Counted from the stretch's first letter, positions 1-8,459 are shown. The stretch: 64,000 nucleotides of DNA from Bacillus_AD sp047238185 (GCF_047238185.1 NZ_JBDFMI010000006.1:1178001-1242000); one strand, 5' to 3'. Numbers and translations: made by a program. Notes: a model not told the origin generated them from the sequence alone.

Positions 1-1203
1 ATAGTCATCACCATATTCAAGTCTCATCAAATCATCATTTTCATATTGAATCGCACTTGTTTGAATACTCATTTTCGCACAGAATTTCTTGAATGCTTCA
101 GGTAGCTTAGTTGACCATAGTACAGTCAAGTTTGGCTCTGGTGCAGGTCCAAGGTTTGATAAAGTGTGCAAGAATCGGAATGAGTTCTTTGTCACCAAAG
201 GAGTGCCATCAAGTGATACACCGCCGATTGATTCAGTTACCCAAGTTGGGTCGCCACTGAATAGTTCATTGTAATCCGGTGTTCTTGCAAATTTTACAAG
301 GCGAAGCTTCATAACAAAGTGATCAACTAGTTCTTGTGCTTCCACTTCTGTTAATGAACCGTTTTTCAAATCTCTGTCTACATAGATATCAAGGAAACTC
401 GATACACGGCCAAGGCTCATTGCTGCGCCGTTTTGTTCTTTAATGGCAGCTAGGTAAGCGAAGTATACCCATTGGAATGCTTCACGTGCATTTTGAGCAG
501 GAGCAGAAATATCAAAGCCATGGCTTGCTGCCATTTGTTTTAATTCGCTTAAAGAACGGATTTGCTCAGCAAGCTCTTCGCGAAGTTTGATTGTATCCTC
601 TGACATGGTTGAGCTTGTATTGTTCAAATCTCTTTTCTTTTCTTCAATCAAGAAGTCCACACCATAAAGTGCAACGCGGCGATAGTCACCGATAATGCGT
701 CCACGGCCGTAAGCGTCCGGAAGACCAGTGATGATTCCCGCTTTACGGGCCATTTTCATTTCTGGTGTATAGGCGTCGAATACACCTTGGTTGTGGGTTT
801 TACGGTATTTAGTAAAGATTTCTTCTACTTCCTTATCAACATGGAAGCCATAAGCCTCAGCTGCATTTTCAGCCATGCGGATTCCTCCGAACGGTTGAAG
901 GGAACGCTTGAATGGCGCATCCGTCTGGAAACCTACAACTGTTTCAAGGTCTTTGTTTAAGTAGCCTGGTTCGTGTGATGTAATAGATGATACGATTTTT
1001 GTATCAAGATCAAGTACACCGCCAGCTTCACGTTCTTTTTTTGAAAGATCCATTACTTGTTCCCAAAGCTTTGAAGTTGCTTCAGTTGGACCTTCCAAGA
1101 ATGAGTCATCATCCTCGTATACATTAATGTTTTTTATAATAAAGTCACGCACATTGATTTCTTTGTTCCAGATACCTGCTTGGAAGCCTTTCCACTGTTC
1201 CAT
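1..1203 (-). CDS. pflB: Formate acetyltransferase (pyruvate formate-lyase), 5' part
   Basis: Glycyl-radical enzyme that cleaves pyruvate with CoA to acetyl-CoA and formate in anaerobic mixed-acid fermentation; cytoplasmic. The leftward frame is open from the ATG at 1203 to the window edge, giving about 401 N-terminal residues of a family usually near 745. It starts MEQWKGFQAGIW and contains typical PflB segments such as TSHEPGYLNKDLETVVG and GLPDAYGRGRIIGDYRR. The catalytic Cys pair and the glycyl-radical site lie in the missing C-terminal half. An AGAGGTGG ribosome-binding site precedes the start. The activase pflA would be expected beyond the left edge. The family call is firm. Confidence 0.95.
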   Translation of the reverse strand, partial: MEQWKGFQAGIWNKEINVRDFIIKNINVYEDDDSFLEGPTEATSKLWEQVMDLSKKEREAGGVLDLDTKIVSSITSHEPGYLNKDLETVVGFQTDAPFKRSLQPFGGIRMAENAAEAYGFHVDKEVEEIFTKYRKTHNQGVFDAYTPEMKMARKAGIITGLPDAYGRGRIIGDYRRVALYGVDFLIEEKKRDLNNTSSTMSEDTIKLREELAEQIRSLSELKQMAASHGFDISAPAQNAREAFQWVYFAYLAAIKEQNGAAMSLGRVSSFLDIYVDRDLKNGSLTEVEAQELVDHFVMKLRLVKFARTPDYNELFSGDPTWVTESIGGVSLDGTPLVTKNSFRFLHTLSNLGPAPEPNLTVLWSTKLPEAFKKFCAKMSIQTSAIQYENDDLMRLEYGDDY

Positions 1204-1321
1204 AAAATATTCCACCTCTCTAAAATTTCGAGTAAAACAGATTCGTTTTTTTCTATATAACAGATTATACATATAGCATACTCTCCTTCATAGATTCATT
1301 CTCATATTAAAAATGAACTAT

Positions 1322-1339
1322 TTGTGAACTTATACACAT
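1322..1339 (-). promoter_or_regulatory. Putative Rex-like or Fnr-like operator upstream of pflB
   Basis: The dyad TTGTG-N8-CACAT matches 12 of 14 fixed positions of the Rex consensus TTGTGAA-N4-TTCACAA. It also matches 9 of 10 positions of an Fnr-type TGTGA-N6-TCACA site. It is about 120 bp upstream of the pflB start. Anaerobic or NADH control of pfl genes is common in Firmicutes, so context agrees. The distance from the candidate -10 is larger than usual for a repressor. Confidence 0.35.
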
Positions 1340-1582
1340 AAATTAAGCAATTTGGATATATGTAGGCGAATACCAAGGGATGATAGTGCTTACATTTTGA
1401 ATTTATTGTCTATTAAAGGGAATCTTTCTATGATTCTCCTTAATATGTAAACAGTGTTTTGAGAGAGTATTTTAAAAATTATACCTTCTGTAGTAGAGGG
1501 ATAGTGCAACTGTACTATTTTTACTGATGCAACAGGGGAAACAGATACTGGAAAGGCAGAGTGGAGGTTAGACATAATAAAA

Positions 1583-1605
1583 ACATCCTGAGATGATCAG
1601 GATGT
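1583..1605 (-). terminator. Rho-independent terminator of the NlpC/P60 gene
   Basis: Perfect 9-bp stem (1583-1591 with 1597-1605), loop of 5. On the minus strand it is followed by TTTTTATTAT. It lies 48 bp after the stop codon of the leftward gene. Confidence 0.85.
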
Positions 1606-1652
1606 TTGGTCGGCGGCGATAGGTGGTAAGTGAAAAGAAATTGTTTCTTTCC

Positions 1653-2114
1653 TTACAATCTTCTTGCTCCTATGTATTTTGGATTCCAATAGCTATTGGA
1701 TAAAGAATCAATTGTCACGCCTCTTGATGTAGATGCGTGCATGAAACTATTATTCCCGACAAAAATGCCGACGTGGGAAGGTCCTTTCTTATATGTAGAG
1801 AAGAATACCATGTCCCCTTTTTGGAGCTGTTTTTGCTGTACAGCCTTTCCTTTATTGAAAAGCTGAGTTGTTGTGCGGGGAAGTTTCTGGCCAGTAGCTT
1901 TTGAATATGTATATCCAACAAATCCTGAGCAATCGAAGCCTTTAGGAGTTGTTCCGCCAAACCGGTATGCTGTACCTATGTATTGCTTACCCACTGAAAT
2001 GATTTTTTCCTGGGTGCTTGCTGAATTATAAGAAGCTGCTTGAGTATCAGTCGGCATCAATAATGCGCATACAATAGACAGAGTAACAATAGACGAAACA
2101 ACTAATTTCTTCAT
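1653..2114 (-). CDS. Secreted NlpC/P60 cell-wall endopeptidase
   Basis: Predicted cysteine peptidase that cuts peptide stems of peptidoglycan outside the cell. The 153-residue protein has a Sec signal peptide (residues 1-26, ending TDTQA-A) followed directly by an NlpC/P60 domain. Its catalytic Cys is in DCSGFVGY, the His in SHVGIF, and a third polar residue is near HAST. There are no LysM or SH3 repeats, so this is a minimal single-domain form. GGAGG precedes the ATG at 2114 by 7 nt. It is monocistronic with its own terminator. The family is clear; the exact bond cut is inferred. Confidence 0.9.
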   Translation of the reverse strand: MKKLVVSSIVTLSIVCALLMPTDTQAASYNSASTQEKIISVGKQYIGTAYRFGGTTPKGFDCSGFVGYTYSKATGQKLPRTTTQLFNKGKAVQQKQLQKGDMVFFSTYKKGPSHVGIFVGNNSFMHASTSRGVTIDSLSNSYWNPKYIGARRL

Positions 2115-2490
2115 AAATTCCTCCGGACTCTTTTAGTAGAATAGGTTGATAGGCTTACTATATCAAAGAACCTTTTTTTTGTGATTTACAGTAAGATTAA
2201 GTTTTATTACGGAAATATTACACACTTTGACAAAATTATGTTTGTTCAGACAAAAGTAAACAAGGCAGACTGATGAAGACTATTTTTTATTTAATAGAAA
2301 TGAGTCTTTTTTTATTGGATAAATAGTCCTTTTTTTATAAAAAAGAGTATCTTGCTTTTTGTTACAAAAGGCCTGCTTATGTCCAGTTTTTTGTCAAAGG
2401 CAATAAAAGTTGCATAAAAACGCTCATCGATTCTTCATTCCTACCGATAAGAATGGTAGAAAAGAAATTATATGAAGTCGGGTGAGTTTC
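2115..2490. promoter_or_regulatory. Intergenic region with sigma-D-like -10 before motAB
   Basis: This AT-rich divergent spacer lies between the peptidase gene and motA. ACCGATAA at 2443-2450 matches 7 of 8 positions of the sigma-D -10 element GCCGATAA, about 40 nt before the motA ATG. No TAAA element sits 15 nt upstream, so the assignment is weak. Further upstream, two GACT/AGTC-type short hairpins are each followed by a run of seven or more T (about 2277-2313 and 2318-2340). They could be weak terminators of a leader. No gene is seen. Confidence 0.35.
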
Positions 2491-3282
2491 ATGGATAAAA
2501 CATCCATCATAGGTGTTATATTAGGGATTCTTGCTGTTGGGGTAGGTATGGTGCTTAAAGGAGTCAGCATCACAGCTCTACTGAATCCTGCTGCTATTTT
2601 AATTATTATTGTTGGGACAATTGCCGCAGTGACGATTGCATTCCCTACAAATGAAATCAAACGAATACCCAAGCTGTTTCGGATTTTGTTTACAGAAAAG
2701 AAAGTGACCAAGCAAGAAGAATTAATCAAAACGTTTTCGGAATGGGCTGTTATTGCCCGAAAAGAAGGCCTGCTTGCTCTTGAAGGCATTTCAGAAAGCG
2801 TGGATGATCCTTTTCTCCGCAATGGCTTAAACCTGGCAGTGGAGGGACAAAGTGCAGATTATATAAGAGATATATTGACCGAAGAAATAGATGCGATGGA
2901 GGAACGCCATCAATCAGGAGCAGCTATTTTTTCGCAGGCTGGTACATACGCACCCACACTCGGAGTTTTAGGGGCAGTTATCGGCTTGATTGCCGCCCTG
3001 TCCCATATGGATAAAATTGAAGAATTGAGTAAGGCCATTTCGGCTGCCTTTGTTGCAACCCTGATGGGGATCTTCACCGGATATGTTTTATGGCATCCTT
3101 TTGCCAATAAATTAAAGCGGAAATCCATGCAGGAAGTGGCTATCAAAAACATGATGATTGAAGGCATTCTTTCTATTATAGAAGGAGAGGCACCAAGAAC
3201 AATCGAACAAAAGCTGACGTCCTATCTTCCGGCAACCGATCGGAAAAAATGGCTTGAAGGCGAAGTGAAGCAGGATGCCTAG
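2491..3282 (+). CDS. motA: Flagellar motor stator protein MotA
   Basis: Membrane stator subunit that with MotB forms the ion channel driving flagellar rotation. The start MDKTSIIGVILG and segments VLGAVIGLIAALSHMD and GIFTGYVLWHPFANKLKRKS closely resemble Bacillus MotA rather than the sodium-type MotP. Four transmembrane segments are visible (about 5-25, 33-52, 150-170, 185-205). The large cytoplasmic loop between segments 2 and 3 carries the charged residues expected to face FliG. I place the start at the ATG at 2491, three codons inside the longest frame, because GGGTGAG precedes it at normal spacing. The last 8 nt overlap motB, indicating translational coupling. Length 263, typical. Confidence 0.95.
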   Translation: MDKTSIIGVILGILAVGVGMVLKGVSITALLNPAAILIIIVGTIAAVTIAFPTNEIKRIPKLFRILFTEKKVTKQEELIKTFSEWAVIARKEGLLALEGISESVDDPFLRNGLNLAVEGQSADYIRDILTEEIDAMEERHQSGAAIFSQAGTYAPTLGVLGAVIGLIAALSHMDKIEELSKAISAAFVATLMGIFTGYVLWHPFANKLKRKSMQEVAIKNMMIEGILSIIEGEAPRTIEQKLTSYLPATDRKKWLEGEVKQDA

Positions 3283-4042
3283 AAAGAAGAAGAAAAAGCG
3301 CCAAGAGGAGCATATCAGTGAATCCTGGCTTATTCCTTACGCAGATATACTAACTTTGCTGTTGGCCCTGTTTATCGTCTTGTTTTCGATGAGTTCAGTC
3401 GATGCTTCTAAGTTCAAGCAGCTTTCCAAAGCATTTAATGATGTTTTTGCTGCCGGAACGGGTTTCTTCCAATATCAGAGCCCTGTGGAAACAAATCCGA
3501 CTACTGGCAAAGAGAAGAGCAGCGCTATAGATCAGGACAAAGATGGAAAAGGCGGGCTTGGAGAGAAGGATAAGGAGCAACTGTCCGAGCTTCAGCAAAA
3601 GGTGAACCAATATATTGAAAGCAACCAATTGACACAGCAATTGGGGACTTCGCTTTCAAGTGAAGGATTATTAGTGACTATACGGGATAATGTATTATTC
3701 ACATCGGGAAGTGCGGACGTCCGTCCTGAGGATAAAACCATTGCACAGGAAATAGCTAAATTGATGGTAATGGATCCCCCACGAAGCATCATGATAAGCG
3801 GATATACGGATAATGTGCCTATTTCCAACTCTAAATACAGCTCCAACTGGGATCTGAGTGTTATGAGGGCGGTCAACTTTATGAAAGTTTTGCTGGAGAA
3901 TGATAAGCTGGCACCTGAATGGTTCAGTGCGAAAGGATATGGTGAGTTTCAACCAGTCGCTTCGAATGGAACAGCTGAAGGCAGGGCAAAAAATAGACGG
4001 GTAGAAATTTTAATTTCTCCAAGAACAGAATTAAATCAATAA
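3275..4042 (+). CDS. motB: Flagellar motor stator protein MotB
   Basis: Partner of MotA, anchoring the stator to peptidoglycan. The 255-residue protein has a basic N-terminus, one transmembrane helix (about 20-42) containing the ion-binding Asp in PYADILTLLLALF, a low-complexity linker (about 85-105), and a C-terminal OmpA/MotB domain. That domain includes SGYTDNVPI, NWDLSVMRAVNFM and GRAKNRRVEI, which bind peptidoglycan. Its start overlaps the end of motA, so the two are co-translated, and a strong terminator follows. The sequence resembles proton-type MotB, but the coupling ion is inferred from similarity only. Confidence 0.95.
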   Translation: MPRKKKKKRQEEHISESWLIPYADILTLLLALFIVLFSMSSVDASKFKQLSKAFNDVFAAGTGFFQYQSPVETNPTTGKEKSSAIDQDKDGKGGLGEKDKEQLSELQQKVNQYIESNQLTQQLGTSLSSEGLLVTIRDNVLFTSGSADVRPEDKTIAQEIAKLMVMDPPRSIMISGYTDNVPISNSKYSSNWDLSVMRAVNFMKVLLENDKLAPEWFSAKGYGEFQPVASNGTAEGRAKNRRVEILISPRTELNQ

Positions 4043-4064
4043 AATCTGCTGAATAGGCAGATTT
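4042..4064 (+). terminator. Terminator of motAB
   Basis: 8-bp stem AAATCTGC/GCAGATTT (4042-4049, 4057-4064) followed by T-rich sequence, starting at the last base of the motB stop codon. Confidence 0.85.
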
Positions 4065-4094
4065 TTTGATTTTGTTCATGTAAAAATAAAAAAG

Positions 4095-4116
4095 ACCATA
4101 ATGGAATCATTATGGT
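4095..4116 (-). terminator. Terminator of the small leftward ORF
   Basis: Perfect 9-bp stem ACCATAATG/CATTATGGT with a 4-nt loop. On the minus strand a CTTTTTTATTTTTA tract follows. Since motAB already has its own terminator, this one most likely ends the leftward transcript carrying the peptide gene at 4168-4287. Confidence 0.7.
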
Positions 4117-4167
4117 AAAAGTGGGGAATTATTAGGTGGACTTGTATGGCAATTGTGCCATTAAGGG

Positions 4168-4287
4168 TTAGTCGCTTGCATCATTGTTTGAGTTTGGAGA
4201 TGGCTTACAAAGGTGGTCCAGAAAGAAGCCGATTCCAGCCATGCAAATAATGGGGATTGAGTAATTTAACACATGAAGGATGGTCAA
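4168..4287 (-). CDS. Small hydrophobic peptide (39 aa), TTG start
   Basis: Unrecognised. A leftward 39-codon frame starts with TTG at 4287, preceded by a near-perfect AAGGAGGT ribosome-binding site 7 nt away. The product begins MTILHVLNYSIPIICMAG. Residues 3-24 form one hydrophobic helix ending GIGFFLD, followed by a short polar Asn/Ser/Asp-rich tail. It has its own terminator 50 bp downstream. Upstream at 4329-4336 the minus strand reads CATACAGT, like a sigma-E/K -10 element, but no matching -35 was found, so sporulation control is only a guess. The site, frame and terminator together argue for a real gene; function unknown. Confidence 0.55.
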   Translation of the reverse strand: MTILHVLNYSIPIICMAGIGFFLDHLCKPSPNSNNDASD

Positions 4288-4447
4288 CTTTATACCTCCT
4301 TATTTAAAGCACTCGGAAGGGTTTCACTACTGTATGAATAGTATATTGGATGGCAGATATAAAATACATATTTTGGTAACAAATATAAAGGGGAATTGTT
4401 CGACAAGAATTGCATGCGGGTTTAGTTGTATATAGATGGGCGTAGCA

Positions 4448-4492
4448 GAGGAAAAAGGCATGAATGTCAAATACATTCATGCCTTTTTCCTC
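4448..4492 (-). terminator. Bidirectional terminator of the DCC gene
   Basis: Perfect 19-bp stem (4448-4466 with 4474-4492), 7-nt loop, A-rich on the left arm and T-rich on the right. It lies 8 bp beyond the stop codon of the leftward DCC-family gene. Confidence 0.85.
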
Positions 4493-4499
4493 TATATGG

Positions 4500-4898
4500 T
4501 CAAGAGAGCATTGCCTTTTTTTCTCTCTCTGTAGGGATGGGACAGGATACAGGTTTTTTTCCAAAAAGATAACGGTTACGTGCAATAAATTGATAGAGTA
4601 CATTCCGAATACCCCGGGGGATGAATATACCTGTGTAAGCTCCTTTCCATATACCCTTCAGATGGCGGCAGATACGAAAGACCGCATCGGATTGTGTATA
4701 GGCAATTCCTTGGTCGATTAATACTAAACTTTCAATTTGTTCAGGCAGATGGTGCTCCTTTAACAGGCGCTGCCCAATGTTACTTTGAAGAGAGGCGAAA
4801 CGAAAAAAGTCATTCGGATCTCTTTTTAGGATAAATTGGACGCTTGTATTGCACACATGGCAATCACCATCGAATAATACGATTGCTTTGTTCAGCAT
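4500..4898 (-). CDS. DCC-family (DUF393) thiol-disulfide oxidoreductase-like protein
   Basis: Small cytoplasmic protein of the DCC family, named for conserved Asp and Cys residues. The N-terminus reads VLFDGDCHVCNTSVQFIL, containing the DGDC-x2-C signature, with the family helix RDPNDFFRFASLQS after it. The family is thioredoxin-like, but substrates are mostly unknown. I choose the ATG at 4898 (132 codons) over an upstream GTG at 4907 because AGAGG then sits 8 nt away. It stands alone between two terminators or spacers. Family call confident; redox activity inferred. Confidence 0.85.
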   Translation of the reverse strand: MLNKAIVLFDGDCHVCNTSVQFILKRDPNDFFRFASLQSNIGQRLLKEHHLPEQIESLVLIDQGIAYTQSDAVFRICRHLKGIWKGAYTGIFIPRGIRNVLYQFIARNRYLFGKKPVSCPIPTEREKKAMLS

Positions 4899-4989
4899 AA
4901 AGGGCACCTCTTCCTATAAAAGAATTGCCTGTAAATGGCTATAAGGATAGTTTACCACTTTCTTATCCTTATATATATGAATCGGCTTG

Positions 4990-6687
4990 TTACTCTGCCA
5001 GTTTGAAACCATTGATAATATCTGCCAGTTCCTCGGATAACATGCTGAGTGAGTGTGCCGATTCAGCAACTTCGACCATTGCAGCGTTCTGTTCCTCAGC
5101 GGAAGCGGCAACTGTTTGTGTCAGGCTTGATGTATTTTGGATGAGATCGACAGTCGATTGAATGACGTGGTCCATCTCTTCCGTCCCTTTTTGAATTTCA
5201 TTGATCGATACCGTAACAGTGGATACTTTAGTGTGCATATCCTTTGCAGATTCAGAAATGGCAATTAATGATGCTTGAGCAACTGCTGCAAGATCAAGGC
5301 CGTCAATAATTGCCTGGCGTCCGTCGTCCATGGATGTGATGGATTCTGTAATGCCCAACTGGATGTCGGAAATCAGTAAGCGTATCTGGTTGGCGGATTG
5401 GTTGGATTGTTCCGCCAATTTTCTCACTTCATCCGCTACGACGGCGAAGCCACGGCCGTGTTCACCTGCACGGGCAGCTTCAATTGCTGCATTCAGTGCC
5501 AGCAAATTTGTCTGTTCGGCAATGTCTGTGATGATATTTATAATACTGTCGATTTCTTTGGAATGCTCGCCAAGGCGATTCATCAATTCTGCGGTGTCCT
5601 TGGTTGTTTCATTAATGATATTTACCTGCTGCATGGTCTTATTCATCATTTCGCCGCCGTTTTGGGCTTCTGCTGCATTATCACTGGATGATTTTAAAAT
5701 GTTCGAAGCAACGGTAGAAATATGATGGATATTTTGCATGACATTTGTGCTTGTCTGTTCAAGCGTGTTGACGAAATCGTTTTGGGAATCTCCTGCTGAT
5801 GCCACTTCCTGAATGGAATGAGCGATAGAATCGGTTGCTCTGCTTGTTTCTTCAGAGCTGGCATTCAATTGTTCAGCCGATGCGGCCACCATCTCAGAGT
5901 TATTCTTAATGGTCATGATCAATTTACTTAGCTTATCGCGCATTTTCATATAACTGCCTGCTAATTGGCCGATTTCATCGCCATTATGGTCGATAACTTC
6001 CATTGAAAAATCTCCATTGCCCGCTTTATCTAAAGCTGAAGAGATTAGGCTGAGCCTTTTTTTGAGTGTATGGGTGAAGAACCAAACGATAAAAAAGGAT
6101 AGGACGATCAAGAGTATAGAACTGATGCAAATGACAATGAAAATGCTGGTAATGACATCATCGACCATTGTCTGTTTTGCGCTGATATGCCACATTCCGA
6201 TTACGCTGGCAGAGCTATTGCGGATCGGCAAATAACCGGATTGGTACTGGATACCGTCTATTTTGACATTTCCAAAGTAGGTTTTCCCTTTTTGCAGCGT
6301 CTCTTTAGCCACCTCTTTATCGGCGATTGATCCCGTCCCTGCCTTTTTGTTGTCTTTTATCGTGGAAGCAAGTGCCACGTCTTTTAAATAGATGGTTACA
6401 TCATCATTGGAAAGCTTACCAATCCTATTCACCATAGCCTCTGTAATTAAGGCGTTGCCTTTGTATAATTTTCCATTTTCCTCTTTCCAGTCTCCGGGGT
6501 ATTGTGAATCGAAAGCCTGGTAGCTTAAGGGCAAATCTGTCTTTACTTTCTCCAAGCCGTTGCTTCGGATGGCTGTGTCCACTTTCCATATAACGGACAG
6601 GCCTAAAACGAATGCCAGGAATATCAAGGCAGTAATCACAAGGATATTGAATTTTGATGAAATTTTTAAGCGGCGGACCATTTTCAA
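4990..6687 (-). CDS. Methyl-accepting chemotaxis protein
   Basis: Transmembrane chemoreceptor that signals to CheA/CheW. Layout over 565 residues: first membrane helix (about 12-34), extracellular sensor of the single-Cache type (about 38-185) with SGYLPIRNSSASVIGMWHIS, second membrane helix (about 187-210), HAMP domain (about 211-265), then a long cytoplasmic coiled coil. The hairpin tip is highly conserved: EQTNLLALNAAIEAARAGE and FAVVADEVRKLAEQS. Start is a TTG at 6687, 8 nt after GGGAGG; an internal ATG two codons later is the alternative. A sigma-D promoter precedes it. Ligand unknown; B. subtilis McpA/TlpA-type receptors are built similarly. Confidence 0.95.
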   Translation of the reverse strand: MKMVRRLKISSKFNILVITALIFLAFVLGLSVIWKVDTAIRSNGLEKVKTDLPLSYQAFDSQYPGDWKEENGKLYKGNALITEAMVNRIGKLSNDDVTIYLKDVALASTIKDNKKAGTGSIADKEVAKETLQKGKTYFGNVKIDGIQYQSGYLPIRNSSASVIGMWHISAKQTMVDDVITSIFIVICISSILLIVLSFFIVWFFTHTLKKRLSLISSALDKAGNGDFSMEVIDHNGDEIGQLAGSYMKMRDKLSKLIMTIKNNSEMVAASAEQLNASSEETSRATDSIAHSIQEVASAGDSQNDFVNTLEQTSTNVMQNIHHISTVASNILKSSSDNAAEAQNGGEMMNKTMQQVNIINETTKDTAELMNRLGEHSKEIDSIINIITDIAEQTNLLALNAAIEAARAGEHGRGFAVVADEVRKLAEQSNQSANQIRLLISDIQLGITESITSMDDGRQAIIDGLDLAAVAQASLIAISESAKDMHTKVSTVTVSINEIQKGTEEMDHVIQSTVDLIQNTSSLTQTVAASAEEQNAAMVEVAESAHSLSMLSEELADIINGFKLAE

Positions 6688-6728
6688 ATGAATTGCCTCC
6701 CTTTTTAGAAAAAATGATACCTATTGAT

Positions 6729-6755
6729 TTATCGGCTTATTAGGAATATTTTTGA
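6729..6755 (-). promoter_or_regulatory. Sigma-D promoter of the chemoreceptor gene
   Basis: On the minus strand an exact GCCGATAA -10 element (6729-6736) has TCAA 15 nt upstream (6752-6755) as a 3-of-4 match to TAAA. The start codon is about 40 nt downstream. This is the expected promoter class for Bacillus chemoreceptors. Confidence 0.75.
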
Positions 6756-6895
6756 AGTTAAAAATGAATTTTAATGGGTATTTAGTCGCTGGGAAAGGAA
6801 AATATGAAGAAGGGAAAATAGAGCATTTATCCTCTTTAATCTTGTTTGTATTCCTATAAAGTTTTACATAGGCAAACTGATTGGGGGGAGACTGC

Positions 6896-7942
6896 ATGAG
6901 ATTAATCAGGCTGCAAGATTATGAACAAGCCACTATGGAATTGGCAAAGCCTATTTACGATAAATATCATCGGGTGTTATTGGCAGAAGGCCGTGCTATT
7001 CATCCAATCTTTGTAGAAAAGCTTAAGAAGCTCAATTTTCAATATATTTTTGTCGAAGATGCTATTTCTCAAGGAATTACTATGGAAGAAATGGTCGATA
7101 TGCCAACTTGGATAGATTGCATCACACAGATGGAGAAGGTGTTTGGAAAAGTGCGCCGGAAAGAAGAATTTCCGCTTCGGCAATTACAGCAAACAGCCAA
7201 TAAACTAGTGGATGAAGTATACAACAGAGGGGCGATTGTTTTAATCCCTGTCACTTTTCTTTCCGAGGAAGTCCATTTATATGCCCATTCGGTAAACGTG
7301 GCTCTTTTATCAATACAGTTAGGGAAAAAGAAAGGGTATAACCGAGTGAAGGTGAGAGACCTTGCCTTGGGAGGATTATTGCATGATATCGGTAAGGTGC
7401 TGGGAGATGAATCCGAAAGCCATGCCGTGAGAGGCTTCAATTACTTAAGGAATATGCAGGAGGTAAGCTTAGTTGCGGCCCATGTCGCTTTTCAGCACCA
7501 TGAACATGAGGATGGAAGCGGAACGCCCAGAGGGCTTAAGGCAGACTTGATCCATGAATTTGCGCAGATATGTGCGATTGCCGATCTTTATGACCACTTG
7601 CTTTCAGACCATTTTTATCCTCCTCATATCGCATTGGAGTATATCATGACCAAGAGCGGTACTTGGTTCAATGCTGAACTTGTGAAGCTGTTCGTTCAGG
7701 AAGTCCCTTTTTATCCGCCAGGTACGAGAGTGAAGCTGAATACGAAGGAAGAGGCTATTGTTACAAAAATCAATAAAAATGTCCAGCGCCCGCATATCCG
7801 TATTCTTCATAATAATAAGGAGATAGCGCTCGTGGACAGTCCATCCATCATTATTACGAAAGTGATGGTTGAACAGGAAAAGATATTGAATACGTATATG
7901 AAGGAATTGAACCAAGATGATCGCCAGAACCGACATACATAA
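6896..7942 (+). CDS. HD-GYP-like phosphohydrolase
   Basis: Predicted metal-dependent phosphohydrolase of the HD superfamily; HD-GYP members hydrolyse cyclic di-GMP. The N-terminal 100 residues are a family-specific region of unknown role. The HD core covers about 125-265: HSVNVALLS, the metal-binding HD in LLHDIGK, then HHEHEDGSGTPRG and ADLYDHLL. The GYP signature normally reads HHE-x2-DG-x-GYP; here Tyr is replaced by Thr. A C-terminal beta-rich tail follows (about 275-330). Start at the ATG at 6896, behind GGGGGAG. Proximity to chemotaxis and motor genes suits a c-di-GMP role, but activity is inferred. Confidence 0.85.
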   Translation: MRLIRLQDYEQATMELAKPIYDKYHRVLLAEGRAIHPIFVEKLKKLNFQYIFVEDAISQGITMEEMVDMPTWIDCITQMEKVFGKVRRKEEFPLRQLQQTANKLVDEVYNRGAIVLIPVTFLSEEVHLYAHSVNVALLSIQLGKKKGYNRVKVRDLALGGLLHDIGKVLGDESESHAVRGFNYLRNMQEVSLVAAHVAFQHHEHEDGSGTPRGLKADLIHEFAQICAIADLYDHLLSDHFYPPHIALEYIMTKSGTWFNAELVKLFVQEVPFYPPGTRVKLNTKEEAIVTKINKNVQRPHIRILHNNKEIALVDSPSIIITKVMVEQEKILNTYMKELNQDDRQNRHT

Positions 7943-7943
7943 A

Positions 7944-7970
7944 AAGGACTTTCCGCTAGGGAAAGTCCTT
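7944..7970 (+). terminator. Terminator of the HD-GYP-like gene
   Basis: 11-bp perfect stem AAGGACTTTCC/GGAAAGTCCTT, 5-nt loop, followed by TATTATA; also usable leftward for yfkK. Confidence 0.8.
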
Positions 7971-8013
7971 TATTATAAGCTGGAAGCAAGTAAAGCATCT
8001 TTTTACTCTATTT

Positions 8014-8238
8014 TTAGGATTTCTTCAAGCTGCCCAATTCTGCTGCAATTGCTTCCATTTCACTTGGACTGAAGGATTGTTTTTTCATGACCATTTCATA
8101 CAAATCCAACAATTCCTCATACATATCGTGGTTGAAATGCTCCGATTTTACCGCCCCTATATTCATCATTCGCAGCTTTTCTTTTATTTTCTCCACCATA
8201 TAGTCAACATGTTCCGGTTTGTTTACCGTCAGATCCAT
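8014..8238 (-). CDS. yfkK: DUF1128 protein YfkK
   Basis: 74-residue, highly charged, predicted all-helical cytoplasmic protein of family DUF1128, conserved in Bacillales. The start MDLTVNKPEHVDYMVEKIK and end FSPSEMEAIAAELGSLKKS match YfkK. AAGGAGAAAGGGAG precedes the ATG. It is divergent from yfkJ, the same neighbourhood as in B. subtilis. Function unknown. Confidence 0.85.
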   Translation of the reverse strand: MDLTVNKPEHVDYMVEKIKEKLRMMNIGAVKSEHFNHDMYEELLDLYEMVMKKQSFSPSEMEAIAAELGSLKKS

Positions 8239-8459
8239 TGCAATCTCCCTTTCTCCTTAACTTCTTACCATATTTCCATACTTGCAAGAGCCTGTCAACG
8301 CATTAACGGAGCTATAAGGGGATTGAAACAAATAAACTGTTGGAAAAGCGCTATAAAAATGGTTGAAAAAGATAGGTAATTATTAAAAAATATACTAAGA
8401 TAGATTGTAAGTGGCATAAAAGGATACGCGTGTTAGATTGTGAATGGGGAGTGTAATAA

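Larger units (their letters stand above)
1204..1652. other. Intergenic region upstream of pflB
   Basis: No convincing gene lies here. Reading leftward towards pflB there is a -10-like TATAAT at 1264-1269 but no good -35. A redox-type dyad lies at 1322-1339. The part next to the NlpC/P60 gene holds that gene's terminator at 1583-1605. A 61-codon leftward frame at 1390-1575 has no ribosome-binding site, follows that terminator and is not called. Confidence 0.6.

Noticed and set aside
1390..1575. 61-codon leftward frame
   Set aside because: No ribosome-binding site; lies directly downstream of the NlpC/P60 terminator; low-complexity composition.
2491..4042. Sodium-type MotPS
   Set aside because: Sequence over MotA loops and the MotB membrane segment resembles Bacillus MotAB, and no ccpA gene precedes it.
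4304..4603. 99-codon leftward frame
   Set aside because: Overlaps the DCC gene in another frame and runs through its terminator hairpin.
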